A stretch of DNA of 23,533 bases, taken from assembly GCA_030066475.1 (NCBI GenBank), contig JASJBO010000013.1, positions 1 through 23,533 of the forward strand. Direction: 5' to 3'. Of this stretch, positions 6,585-13,568 are shown one piece after another. The DNA comes from Myxococcota bacterium (lineage in GTDB: Bacteria; Myxococcota_A; UBA9160; PR03). The notes beneath the pieces were generated by a model. It was not told the DNA's origin and searched no databases. It worked only from the letters and a program-made list of their open reading frames with translations. Positions within the stretch are counted from its first letter, which is position 1. Each line of letters begins with the position of its first letter. The translations under genes and the position numbers were made by a program.

Positions 6585-8327
6585 CTAGGCAGAATCCTCG
6601 ACGCCGATCCACCCGCGCAGCTCGGCCGGATCCGCCTCCCAGAGCCAGTCGCCGGCCGGCACGCCCGCGGTGTTGCGCTCCGCGATCGCGCGCAGCAGGC
6701 CCACCAGGGCCGACACCATCTTCTCCTCGGCGAGGCGGCCGTACAGCACCTTGCCGATGCGCGAGCCGGTGCGCGAGCCGCCCACCGTGATCACGTGGTC
6801 GTTCTTGCCGTAGCCGAAGATGCCGATCTCGGCCGAGGGCGGGCGCGCGCAGTTGTTCGGGCAGCCCGTCATGCGGATCTCGACATCGACGTCGCCCAGG
6901 CCGGCCGCGTCGATCGCGTCGATGTAGCGCGGCAGGATGTTCTCGGCGTCGGTCATCGCGAGACCGCAGGTGGGCTTGGCCGGGCACGCCATCGCGAGCT
7001 GCCGCACCGGCGAGAACGACTCGGGACGCGCCACGCCGTGCCCGTCGAGGATGCGCAGCAGCGCCTCGCGGTCGCGCACGCCGGTCAGCACGATGTCGTG
7101 GTGCGGCGTGAAGCGCACGCCCGCGCCGAGCTCCTCGACGGCGGCGCGGATGCCCTTGCGCCAGGCCGGATGCAGGCGCCCGTTCTCGATCGAGATGCCG
7201 TAGTAGCCGCGGCCGTCGCGCCCCTCGTGCCAGCCCAGGTGGGTCTCGCCCCGCGGCAGCGGCGCGGGCTCGGCGTCCTCGAGCGCGATCCCGAAGCGCT
7301 CGCGCAGCTCGCTCTGGACGCGCTCGAGACCGAGACGCCGGATCGTGTACTTCCAACGCGCCTGCTTGCGGTTCTTGCGCTCGCCGTGCTCCCGCTGGAG
7401 CACCGCGATCGACTTCACCGCCTCGACCACCTGCTCGCGGGACACGCGTCCCAGGTACAGGCCGAGCAGCGGCGCGGTCGCCGGATTGTTGTGGGTCTGC
7501 CCGAGTCCGCCGCCCGCGTAGAGATCCCAGACGCTGCCGTCGCTCGCGGCCGGCAGCAGCCCCACGTCCTGGGTGCGCAGGTCCACCGAGTTGTCGCCCG
7601 GCGACGCCAGCCCGACCTTGAACTTGCGCGGCAGGTAGGTGGGGCCGTAGAGCGGCTCGTCCACGTTGATCGGCTTGACGGTGCGCGCCTGGTCGTCCGA
7701 GAGGAACACCTGGAAGTAGGCCGAGCTCCTCGGCGCCAGCGCGTCGGCGATCTGGTAGCCCAGCTCGCGGCCCCGGGCGTCGTCGCCCGCCTCGAGGCCG
7801 TCCACGGGTGACGCCATCACGTTGCGGCTCACGTCGCCGCAGGCCCCGAGCGTGGCGCCGTCGCGGTAGTGGCGGTTCAGGTGGCGCACCAGCGGTGCCA
7901 GCTTGGGCCCGGTCACGTAGTGGAACTGCACGCCCTGGCGCGAGGTGATGCGCAGCGTGCCGTCGGCGAACTGGTCGGCCGCGTCGTCCACCGCGGCCCA
8001 CTGCGCGGGCGTGAGCTCGCCGCCGGAGGGCACGCGGATGCGCACCATGAAGATGAACTCGCTGGTCTTGCGCCCGCGCTCGCCGCGCACCTGCTGCTTG
8101 TAGATCCCGAAGAACTTCGAGAGCTCCTTGGCCTCGCCCCCGATCGTGGGCTCGTCGCCGCGCGTGAGCGCGTCGATCTCCTCGGCGAAGGTGTGCACCT
8201 CGCCGGGCTTCGTGCCCACGAAGAACAGCCCCTGGCTGGCGGCCTTGAGGCGCTCGTTCTTGGACATCTGCGCCGGATCGCCGTCGGCGAGCGACACCAC
8301 GGGCTTGTCGGGGGGAGTCCAGTCCAT
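6585..8327 (-). CDS. Nitrite/sulfite reductase hemoprotein (siroheme, 4Fe-4S)
   Basis: A 580-residue assimilatory nitrite/sulfite reductase, reducing sulfite to sulfide or nitrite to ammonia in the cytoplasm by six-electron transfer. It has the two-fold repeated ferredoxin-like and siroheme domains of the family: LTPAQWAAVDDAADQFADG, LRITSRQGVQFH and TLGACGDVSRNVMASP in the first half, FTPHHDIVLTGV in the second. The cluster ligands are Cys448 and Cys454 (CPAKPTCG) with Cys489 and Cys493 (MTGCPNNC), in the expected C-x5-C and C-x3-C spacing. Length fits the ferredoxin-dependent and CysI-like forms. No flavoprotein partner (CysJ) is encoded in this window, so ferredoxin is the likelier donor. 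Sulfite versus nitrite is undecided. ATG at 8327 lacks a clear ribosome binding site; the ATG 20 codons inside (MSKNERLKAAS) is an alternative start. Confidence 0.88.
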   Translation of the reverse strand: MDWTPPDKPVVSLADGDPAQMSKNERLKAASQGLFFVGTKPGEVHTFAEEIDALTRGDEPTIGGEAKELSKFFGIYKQQVRGERGRKTSEFIFMVRIRVPSGGELTPAQWAAVDDAADQFADGTLRITSRQGVQFHYVTGPKLAPLVRHLNRHYRDGATLGACGDVSRNVMASPVDGLEAGDDARGRELGYQIADALAPRSSAYFQVFLSDDQARTVKPINVDEPLYGPTYLPRKFKVGLASPGDNSVDLRTQDVGLLPAASDGSVWDLYAGGGLGQTHNNPATAPLLGLYLGRVSREQVVEAVKSIAVLQREHGERKNRKQARWKYTIRRLGLERVQSELRERFGIALEDAEPAPLPRGETHLGWHEGRDGRGYYGISIENGRLHPAWRKGIRAAVEELGAGVRFTPHHDIVLTGVRDREALLRILDGHGVARPESFSPVRQLAMACPAKPTCGLAMTDAENILPRYIDAIDAAGLGDVDVEIRMTGCPNNCARPPSAEIGIFGYGKNDHVITVGGSRTGSRIGKVLYGRLAEEKMVSALVGLLRAIAERNTAGVPAGDWLWEADPAELRGWIGVEDSA

Positions 8328-8350
8328 GGAAAAAGCAGACTAGCGGGCCG

Positions 8351-8371
8351 GGGATTCGGCAGCGAATTCCC
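8351..8371 (-). terminator. Terminator-like hairpin after the 8383-8916 gene
   Basis: GGGATTCG (8351-8358) pairs with CGAATTCCC (8363-8371), with one bulged base and a 4 nt loop. It sits 12 bp past the stop of the minus-strand gene and 24 bp before the reductase start. A run of Ts on that strand comes only about 20 nt later, so it is not a textbook intrinsic terminator. Confidence 0.4.
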
Positions 8372-8382
8372 GACTCTCGTAA

Positions 8383-8916
8383 TCAATTTTCCTCGGGTGG
8401 CTCCAGCGGCCACTCGAACGGCTCGGCGCGCAGCTGGATCGCGGTCTGGAAGCACTCGCCAGGCGTGATCGCCTCGATCGCGATGCTCGGGAAGGCCAGG
8501 CCGCCTTCCACGAGGCCGCTGTCGAGGGTCGCGAGCGGGTCGCCGTCGACCTCCAGGTCGAGGATCAGACGCTGCTGGTCGAGCACTGGCGCGGCGGTCG
8601 AGTAGAGCCCGCGGCCCCGGATCGTGATGGTGCGGTCGCCGTCGCGGCGCATCCACAGCAGGTCGCGCACCGCGAACAGGCGGGTCGGACCCGGCTGGAG
8701 CGTGGGCAGCTCTTCGAGCACGAAGCTGCCCCGCAGCGAGTCGTCGTAGCGGACCGGACACAGGCAGGGCCCGACGATGCAGCCCTCGAGCCAGGCGCTG
8801 CCCTCGGTGAGGCGGTAGGCGATGCCGCCGTCGGGATGGCAGAAGTAGCCGGTGCCCAGCGCGACGAGCGCGGCGGCGACGAGCACCAGGCGACGGAGGA
8901 CACGCACTGAGGTCAT
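8383..8916 (-). CDS. Hypothetical exported protein with CIVGPCLCP motif
   Basis: A 177-residue protein I cannot assign. The N-terminus (VLRRLVLVAAALVALGTGYF) is a signal peptide or membrane anchor. The exported part begins with Cys-rich AWLEGCIVGPCLCPV and goes on with beta-rich segments (RGSFVLEELPTL, RTITIRGRGLYS, QRLILDLEVDGD, FPSIAIEAITPGECF). The C-x4-C-x-C motif followed by RGSF reminds me of small conserved hypothetical proteins of environmental bacteria, but I cannot name a family. ATG at 8916 with GGGAG about 10 nt upstream is chosen because it gives the signal sequence; the longer open frame upstream would run into the divergent promoter region. It shares a 145 bp divergent intergenic region with the hydrolase gene. 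Confidence 0.7.
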   Translation of the reverse strand: MTSVRVLRRLVLVAAALVALGTGYFCHPDGGIAYRLTEGSAWLEGCIVGPCLCPVRYDDSLRGSFVLEELPTLQPGPTRLFAVRDLLWMRRDGDRTITIRGRGLYSTAAPVLDQQRLILDLEVDGDPLATLDSGLVEGGLAFPSIAIEAITPGECFQTAIQLRAEPFEWPLEPPEEN

Positions 8917-9061
8917 GGGGCGGCTCCCTTGGACGGAGAGATTCTGGCACCGCGCCAACCCGGGGGCAATCCGGCGGCGCTGGCGTCCGGACCGGCGCAT
9001 GAGGCATGCTGGCCCCACCAGGGCGCCCTGAGGAGGCCGAGGACGCTCGCTCGGAGGTCCC

Positions 9062-11425
9062 ATGCCGTTCCGGAAGCTGGCCTTGCTGGCCCTGCTGGCC
9101 CTGTGCGCATCCCTGCTCGGAGCGCGCTGCTTTCCGCACTGGCCGACGATCCTGCTGCCGGCGCGCGAGAGCCACCACGCGGGCCCCGAGGTGCAGGTCG
9201 TGATCCAGCTCCCCGAGCCGCTCGCGCTGGCGAGCACGGTCCGGGTGCTGCTGATGCGCTCGCTCGACGAGCCGCCGATCACCCAGGTCGACGTGGGGGG
9301 CTTCCTCGACGTGAGTCCCAGCGGCTCGCTGACCGGGACCCTGTCCGCCCCGCAGCTGGTTCCGGGCCGCAACCGGCTCGTCGTGCTCCTCGACAAGGAC
9401 GGCGACGGCGTGGTCGAGGGCGCCGCGAACGCGTTCTTCTCCTGGGAGCCGCAGATCGACTCCGCCAACGCCGTCGACTGCGATCCCTTCGACACCACGC
9501 GCTGCCTGCTCCCGTTCCCCAACGACCACTTCACGCGCGAGGACGCGGGCACGCCCACCGGCCGGCGCGTGGACTTCGCGCTCGCGTCGATGCCCTCCAA
9601 CTTCGGCGGCGTGCGCGCCGACCCCGCGCGCTGGAACCTGCTCGACGGCTTCGCGGTGGGCCCGGCGCTGCTCACCGACATCCCGGCGGTCGACCTCGCC
9701 GCGACCGGCGCCCCGCCGCTGACCGACATCGCCCGCTCGCTCGACCCCGACTCGCCGGTGGTGCTGATCGACGCCGAGAGCGGCGAGCGCCAGCTCCACT
9801 GGGTGGAGCGCGACACCAGCGACCCGTCGGGGGCTCAGCGGCCGATCCTCGTGCGGGTCGGACGCAACCTCGCGAACGGGCGGCGCTACGTGGTGGCCTT
9901 CCGCCGGCTGCGCGACGCGGGCGGCGCCCTGCTCGAGGCGCCGCGGGCGTTCCGCATCTACCGCGACGGCCTGCCGACCTACGACCCCGCGCTCGAAGCG
10001 CGGCGCCCGCACATGGAGGACGTCTTCGCGCGGCTCGCGGCCGCCGGCATCACGCGCGAGGAGCTCTACCTGGCCTGGGACTTCACCACCCAGAGCGTCG
10101 AGAGCGCCGCGGGCAAGATGCTCCACATGCGCGACGACGCCTTCGAGCGGGTGCTGGCGGGCGCGGCCCCGAGCTTCACCGTCACGAGCGTCGAGGAGCC
10201 GCTCGACTCGAACGTCTGGCGCCGCGTGCAGGGCACCTTCCAGTCCCCGCTCTACATGACGGGCGGCGGCGCGCCGGGCGAGCTGCTGCGGCTGGGCCCC
10301 GACGGGCTGCCGGTCAACGAGGGCGACTTCTTCACGGCCCGCTTCCGCTGCGTGATTCCGTGGTCGGCCACCACCGACGGAGCCGGCCCGGCGGCTCCCG
10401 CGCGCCCGTCCCTGTACGGCCACGGCCTGCTCGGCAGCGAGCGCGAGACCAGCGCCGGCAACGTCCGCGTGATGGCGAACAGCCACAACATGATCTTCTG
10501 CGGCACGCGCTGGACCGGCATGGAGGAGGACGACTTCCCCACCGCGATCGACATCCTGAGCGAGTTCGGGCAGTTCCCGAAGTTCTCGGAGCGCCTGCAC
10601 CAGGGGCTGCTGAACTTCCTGGTGCTCGGCCGCCTGATGATCCACCCGGACGGCCTCGCCAGCGACCCGGCCTTCCAGGTGGAGGGCGAGTCGCTGGTCG
10701 ACCGCAGCGAGCTGTTCTACGACGGCAACAGCCAGGGCGCGATCGCGGGCGGCGCGCTCGCCGCCTTCGCCCAGGACTTCACGCGCGCCGTGCTGGGCGT
10801 GCCGGGCATGAACTACAGCACCTTGCTGCGCCGCAGCATCGACTTCGACGACTTCAACCTGATCTTCAACATCTCCTACCAGGAGAACTTCGACCGCACG
10901 CTGCTGATCAACATGGCGCAGATGCTCTGGGAGCAGGCCGAGGTGAGCGGCCACGTGAACCACATCACCGGCGACACCTACCCGAACACCCCGCCCAAGA
11001 AGATCCTGCTGCACATGGCCTTCGCCGACCACCAGACCGCCAACGTCTCGGTCGAGGTGGAGGCGCGCAGCCTGGGGGCCCACATCCACACGCCGGCGCT
11101 GGTGCCCGGCAAGGCGGTGCCCGACGTGACGCCGTACTACGGGATCCCGCCGATCCCGAGCTACCCGTTCGACGGCTCGGCGCTGATCGTGTGGGACAGC
11201 GGCAACCCGGCGCCGCCGGTGGCCAACACCGCGCCGCGCCTGTCGCCGGCCGATCCCGAGTGGGCGGACCTGTCGGCCTGCGCCCAGCGCTTCGGCGGCG
11301 ACCCCCACGAGTGCCCGCGCCGGCAGCCGTCGGCACAGCTCCAGAAGTCGGAGTTCCTGAAGACGGGTGGCGCCGTGGTGGACGTCTGCGGGGGAGAGGC
11401 CTGCCTGGCGCCGATCCTTCCTTAG
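9062..11425 (+). CDS. Large secreted alpha/beta-hydrolase-like protein
   Basis: A 787-residue exported protein. The signal peptide (LALLALLALCASLLGARC) is followed by an Ig-like N-terminal region of about 110 residues (VQVVIQLPEPLALASTVRVL, RLVVLLDKDGDGVVEG). Next comes DCDPFDTTRCLLPFPNDHFT, similar to the PFPND motif of the bacterial virulence-factor lipase N-terminal family. The hydrolase-like part starts near residue 440 (YGHGLLGSERET) and has a nucleophile elbow G-N-S557-Q-G followed by AIAGGALAAFAQDF. A candidate catalytic Asp656-His657 lies in LLHMAFADHQTANVS. The Cys-containing C-terminus (VDVCGGEACLAPILP) may be disulfide-bonded. ATG at 9062 has GGAGG 4 nt upstream. Esterase or lipase activity outside the cell is inference; the substrate is unknown. 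Confidence 0.75.
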   Translation: MPFRKLALLALLALCASLLGARCFPHWPTILLPARESHHAGPEVQVVIQLPEPLALASTVRVLLMRSLDEPPITQVDVGGFLDVSPSGSLTGTLSAPQLVPGRNRLVVLLDKDGDGVVEGAANAFFSWEPQIDSANAVDCDPFDTTRCLLPFPNDHFTREDAGTPTGRRVDFALASMPSNFGGVRADPARWNLLDGFAVGPALLTDIPAVDLAATGAPPLTDIARSLDPDSPVVLIDAESGERQLHWVERDTSDPSGAQRPILVRVGRNLANGRRYVVAFRRLRDAGGALLEAPRAFRIYRDGLPTYDPALEARRPHMEDVFARLAAAGITREELYLAWDFTTQSVESAAGKMLHMRDDAFERVLAGAAPSFTVTSVEEPLDSNVWRRVQGTFQSPLYMTGGGAPGELLRLGPDGLPVNEGDFFTARFRCVIPWSATTDGAGPAAPARPSLYGHGLLGSERETSAGNVRVMANSHNMIFCGTRWTGMEEDDFPTAIDILSEFGQFPKFSERLHQGLLNFLVLGRLMIHPDGLASDPAFQVEGESLVDRSELFYDGNSQGAIAGGALAAFAQDFTRAVLGVPGMNYSTLLRRSIDFDDFNLIFNISYQENFDRTLLINMAQMLWEQAEVSGHVNHITGDTYPNTPPKKILLHMAFADHQTANVSVEVEARSLGAHIHTPALVPGKAVPDVTPYYGIPPIPSYPFDGSALIVWDSGNPAPPVANTAPRLSPADPEWADLSACAQRFGGDPHECPRRQPSAQLQKSEFLKTGGAVVDVCGGEACLAPILP

Positions 11426-11544
11426 GGACTTCGCTCGCCTGCGGCTCGCTGCGCGCGCTGGCTGCGCCGGCGGCCCGTGTAGGGACTGGTTGCTGGGGCG
11501 AGCACGTCTTGATGGACTTCGCTCGCCTGCGGCTCGCTGCGCGC
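11426..11544 (-). repeat. Two copies of the GACTTCGCTCG...GCTGCGCGC repeat
   Basis: A 31 nt sequence at 11426-11456 is repeated exactly at 11514-11544. The first copy starts directly after the hydrolase stop codon. With two base changes it is the reverse complement of repeat cores at 15922-15951 and 15981-16010, so it belongs to the same dispersed family. The rest of 11457-11624 is low-complexity GC-rich DNA without a gene. Confidence 0.7.
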
Positions 11545-11624
11545 TTCGCCGCTGCGCGGCTTCGCTTGCGCGGGCGGCATCGGTGGGGTCTTCCGAGCTG
11601 GCAGACCGACGTGGCGTGGTGGGC

Positions 11625-12221
11625 TCAGGCGAGGCCCATCACCTGGCGCTCGTAGGTCTCGAGCTCTTCCATGACCTCGCGGTCGATCTCGCGGTAGCGG
11701 GCGACGGCGCGGTCCATCCAGTCGGGGTCGCCGGCCTCGGCAGCGAACTCGCGGGCCTTCTTGCGGATCCAGTCGATGTGCCAGCCCTCGTCCTTCGAGA
11801 CCGCCTCGAGCACCTCGCGGGTGCGCTCCGGGATGTCCTGGCGCTTCAGGTGCTCGTGGTAGCGGCGCAGCGCGCGCTGCTCGACGACCACGGTGAGCGC
11901 GAAGAGGTCGACGATCTTGCGCGGCACGCCGGCGCGCTTGCCGATCCGCACCTGGTAGCCGTCGGTCACCGGCAGCGGATAGCCGCCCAGCTCGCGGATG
12001 CGCTCGGTCCAGAGCCAGGCGTGCCGCACCTCGTCCGCCAGGTGCTCGGTCAGCATCACCTGGGACTCGGGATCCTCGACCTTCCGCATCAGGCGGAAGA
12101 GCAGGTTGGCGCCGCGCAGCTCGGCGTCGCGGTAGTAGGAGTAGACGAGGATCTCGCGCTCGACCGGCGAGATCCCGCTCAGCGACGGGGCCGCGGCAAC
12201 GGCGGCGTCTGCTCCGGACAT
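11625..12221 (-). CDS. Ferritin-like diiron domain protein
   Basis: A 198-residue, mostly helical soluble protein with the two-fold repeated metal motif of ferritin-like four-helix bundles. Helix 1 carries a Glu (YYRDAELRGANLLFRL), helix 2 E-x-x-H (LTEHLADEVRHAWLW), helix 3 a Glu (VVEQRALRRYHEHL) and helix 4 E-x-x-H (SKDEGWHIDW). These supply four carboxylates and two histidines for a diiron centre. Members of this superfamily act as oxygenases, peroxidases or iron stores; this sequence does not decide which. ATG at 12221 has GAGGGGGG about 9 nt upstream, and the sequence upstream of it is not protein-like. It shares a 162 bp divergent region with the PEP-CTERM-like gene. Confidence 0.8.
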   Translation of the reverse strand: MSGADAAVAAAPSLSGISPVEREILVYSYYRDAELRGANLLFRLMRKVEDPESQVMLTEHLADEVRHAWLWTERIRELGGYPLPVTDGYQVRIGKRAGVPRKIVDLFALTVVVEQRALRRYHEHLKRQDIPERTREVLEAVSKDEGWHIDWIRKKAREFAAEAGDPDWMDRAVARYREIDREVMEELETYERQVMGLA

Positions 12222-12383
12222 CGAGGTTCCCCCCTCAAAAAAACCCCTGGGAACATAGCGACCCGCCGGCTTGGTGGGAATCCCTTTCATTTCCGGCCAT
12301 CTAGCGGATCGGCCGGGCGTCGGAGCGGCCCTTGCGGGGCTTTTCTGATACACCGTGGCCGGGCCGCAGGGGGATCGCTGAAG
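12222..12383. promoter_or_regulatory. Divergent promoter region
   Basis: These 162 bp separate the starts of the ferritin-like gene (-) and the PEP-CTERM-like gene (+), so both promoters should lie here. It is locally AT-richer (an A7 run at 12238-12244; TTTTCTGATACA near 12340-12352), but I cannot fix a -35/-10 pair. The G-rich ribosome binding sites of both genes lie at its two edges. Confidence 0.45.
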
Positions 12384-13163
12384 ATGGACGTACGCACGCG
12401 ATGCATCGGGCTGGCCCTGCTGGGCCTCGTCCTGGCCACCCCGGCCGGGGCCCTCCAGCTCGAGTTCACGGGCACCTACACGGTGCAGATCGAGGGCATC
12501 CCGACGCTGTTCAGCGCGGCCGGGAGCGGGATCGCCGAGGTCGACACCGGGATCTCACCGGCCGCCTTCACGCTGCCGGAGAGCGTGTTCGAGTTCGGCA
12601 CCTTCACGACCTTCGCCACCTCTCCCAACGAATTCCTGTCGCTGTTCGCGGTGAACCTGAGCGGCAGCTTCTCGCGGACGGCGGGCGGGCAGTTCCGGGG
12701 CACCCTGCCACTCACGGGGCGCCTGCTCACCACGTTCCTGGCGCCCACCTCCGGCGGTCTGCGCCACGTGTTCTTCACCACCGTCGACACGACCGGGGGC
12801 GCCAGCAAGCAGACCACGGTGATCCTCAAGCCCACGGTGAGCCCGATCGGAGACGTCTCGATCGGCGGACCGCCGATCACGACGACCTTCACCTCGACCG
12901 AGTTCGGCCTCGCGACCTTCTTCGCCACCCTGGTCGGCGGCGAGTTCCGTACGGGCACCGACACGCGGACGCCGGGCGGGATCGGGATGGTGCGGATGAC
13001 GGTGCCGATCAGCTTCCGGTCGGGAGGGCGGATCGGGAACGCCAGCCAAAGCCTGGCCACCCTGACGCTCGAGTTCACGCCCGAGCCCACGGCGGGGCTC
13101 GCGGGCGGCGCCGCGGCGCTGGCCCTTGCCGCGCTCGGCGCGCGGCGCGCGCGCAGGCGCTAG
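12384..13163 (+). CDS. Exported protein with PEP-CTERM-like sorting signal
   Basis: A 259-residue surface protein. It has a signal peptide (CIGLALLGLVLATPAGALQ), a beta-rich, Thr/Ser/Gly-rich body (LEFTGTYTVQIEGIPTLFSA, TFTTFATSPNEFLSLFAVNL, GGPPITTTFTSTEFG) and a C-terminal tripartite sorting signal. That signal is the P-E-P at the start of PEPTAGLAGGAAALALAALG, a short hydrophobic helix and an Arg cluster (ARRARRR). This is the layout of PEP-CTERM proteins processed by exosortase and linked to exopolysaccharide; no exosortase is in this window. AGGGGG lies about 10 nt before the ATG at 12384. The stop codon is the first part of the hairpin at 13162-13189. The body shows no enzyme motif. Confidence 0.75.
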   Translation: MDVRTRCIGLALLGLVLATPAGALQLEFTGTYTVQIEGIPTLFSAAGSGIAEVDTGISPAAFTLPESVFEFGTFTTFATSPNEFLSLFAVNLSGSFSRTAGGQFRGTLPLTGRLLTTFLAPTSGGLRHVFFTTVDTTGGASKQTTVILKPTVSPIGDVSIGGPPITTTFTSTEFGLATFFATLVGGEFRTGTDTRTPGGIGMVRMTVPISFRSGGRIGNASQSLATLTLEFTPEPTAGLAGGAAALALAALGARRARRR

Positions 13164-13189
13164 CAGCCCGGGTTCTTCAACGGGCTGCT
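13162..13189. terminator. Hairpin between convergent genes, full copy of the CAGCCCG repeat
   Basis: AGCAGCCCG (13162-13170) and CGGGCTGCT (13181-13189) form a perfect 9 bp stem around the 10 nt loop GGTTCTTCAA. It lies between the convergent stops of the PEP-CTERM-like gene and folB and begins inside the first stop codon. Position suggests a bidirectional terminator, though there is no T run. The right arm with loop (CTTCAACGGGCTGCT) recurs at 118 and, inverted, at 2681. Confidence 0.65.
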
Positions 13190-13192
13190 GGG

Positions 13193-13564
13193 CTAGAGAC
13201 CCTCGCGGGTGCGCCGGATGCGCACGCCGGCGTGGTCGAGCACGCCGGCGATCGGCTTGGGCTTGCGCACGGTGACGGTGACGGCGTCGGCGTCGAACTT
13301 GCCCAGCACCGCGCGCGCGATGCGGTCGCCGAGCGCCTCGACGAGCTTGTGCTCATGGTTGCCGGCGACGTCCTCGACGATCTCGAAGATCCGCTTGTAG
13401 TGGAGCGTGTCGCCGATGCGGTCGCTGCGGCCCGCGGCGCGCAGGTCGCGCTCGACCTCGAGGTCGAGCAGCACCGGGCGCCGCATGCGCCGCTCGGCGG
13501 CGGTGACGCCGAGGGCCGCGGGCACCTGGATGCCCTCGAGCAGGATCGTGTCGGGGCGCTCCAC
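13193..13564 (-). CDS. folB: Dihydroneopterin aldolase FolB
   Basis: A 123-residue FolB: it splits 7,8-dihydroneopterin into 6-hydroxymethyl-dihydropterin and glycolaldehyde in folate synthesis. Signature stretches are GIQVPAALGVTAAERRMRRP (Glu of the active site), DTLHYKRIFEIVEDVAG (tetrahydrobiopterin-fold helix), LVEALGDRIARAVL and VTVTVRKPKPIAGVLDHAGV, where the Lys of the R-K-P-K-P segment is the expected catalytic or anion-binding residue. The length is standard. I chose GTG at 13564 because GGAGG lies 8 nt upstream at 13573-13577, inside the end of moaA; a TTG at 13579 in the same frame is the alternative and would overlap moaA. The gene starts 4 bp after the moaA stop, so translation is probably coupled. 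Confidence 0.85.
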   Translation of the reverse strand: MERPDTILLEGIQVPAALGVTAAERRMRRPVLLDLEVERDLRAAGRSDRIGDTLHYKRIFEIVEDVAGNHEHKLVEALGDRIARAVLGKFDADAVTVTVRKPKPIAGVLDHAGVRIRRTREGL

Positions 13565-13568
13565 CGGC

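Noticed and set aside
4621..11308. Very long minus-strand open frames (over 1100 codons each) at 4621-8001 and 7913-11308
   Set aside because: They run antisense to, or out of frame with, genes with clear family motifs, and their translations are Arg/Ala/Gly/Pro-rich without any motif. High GC removes stop codons from the shadow frames.
12320..12350. Intrinsic terminator at GCCCTTGCGGGGCTTTTCT
   Set aside because: The stem is only 4 bp and it lies in a divergent promoter region, where no transcript should end.
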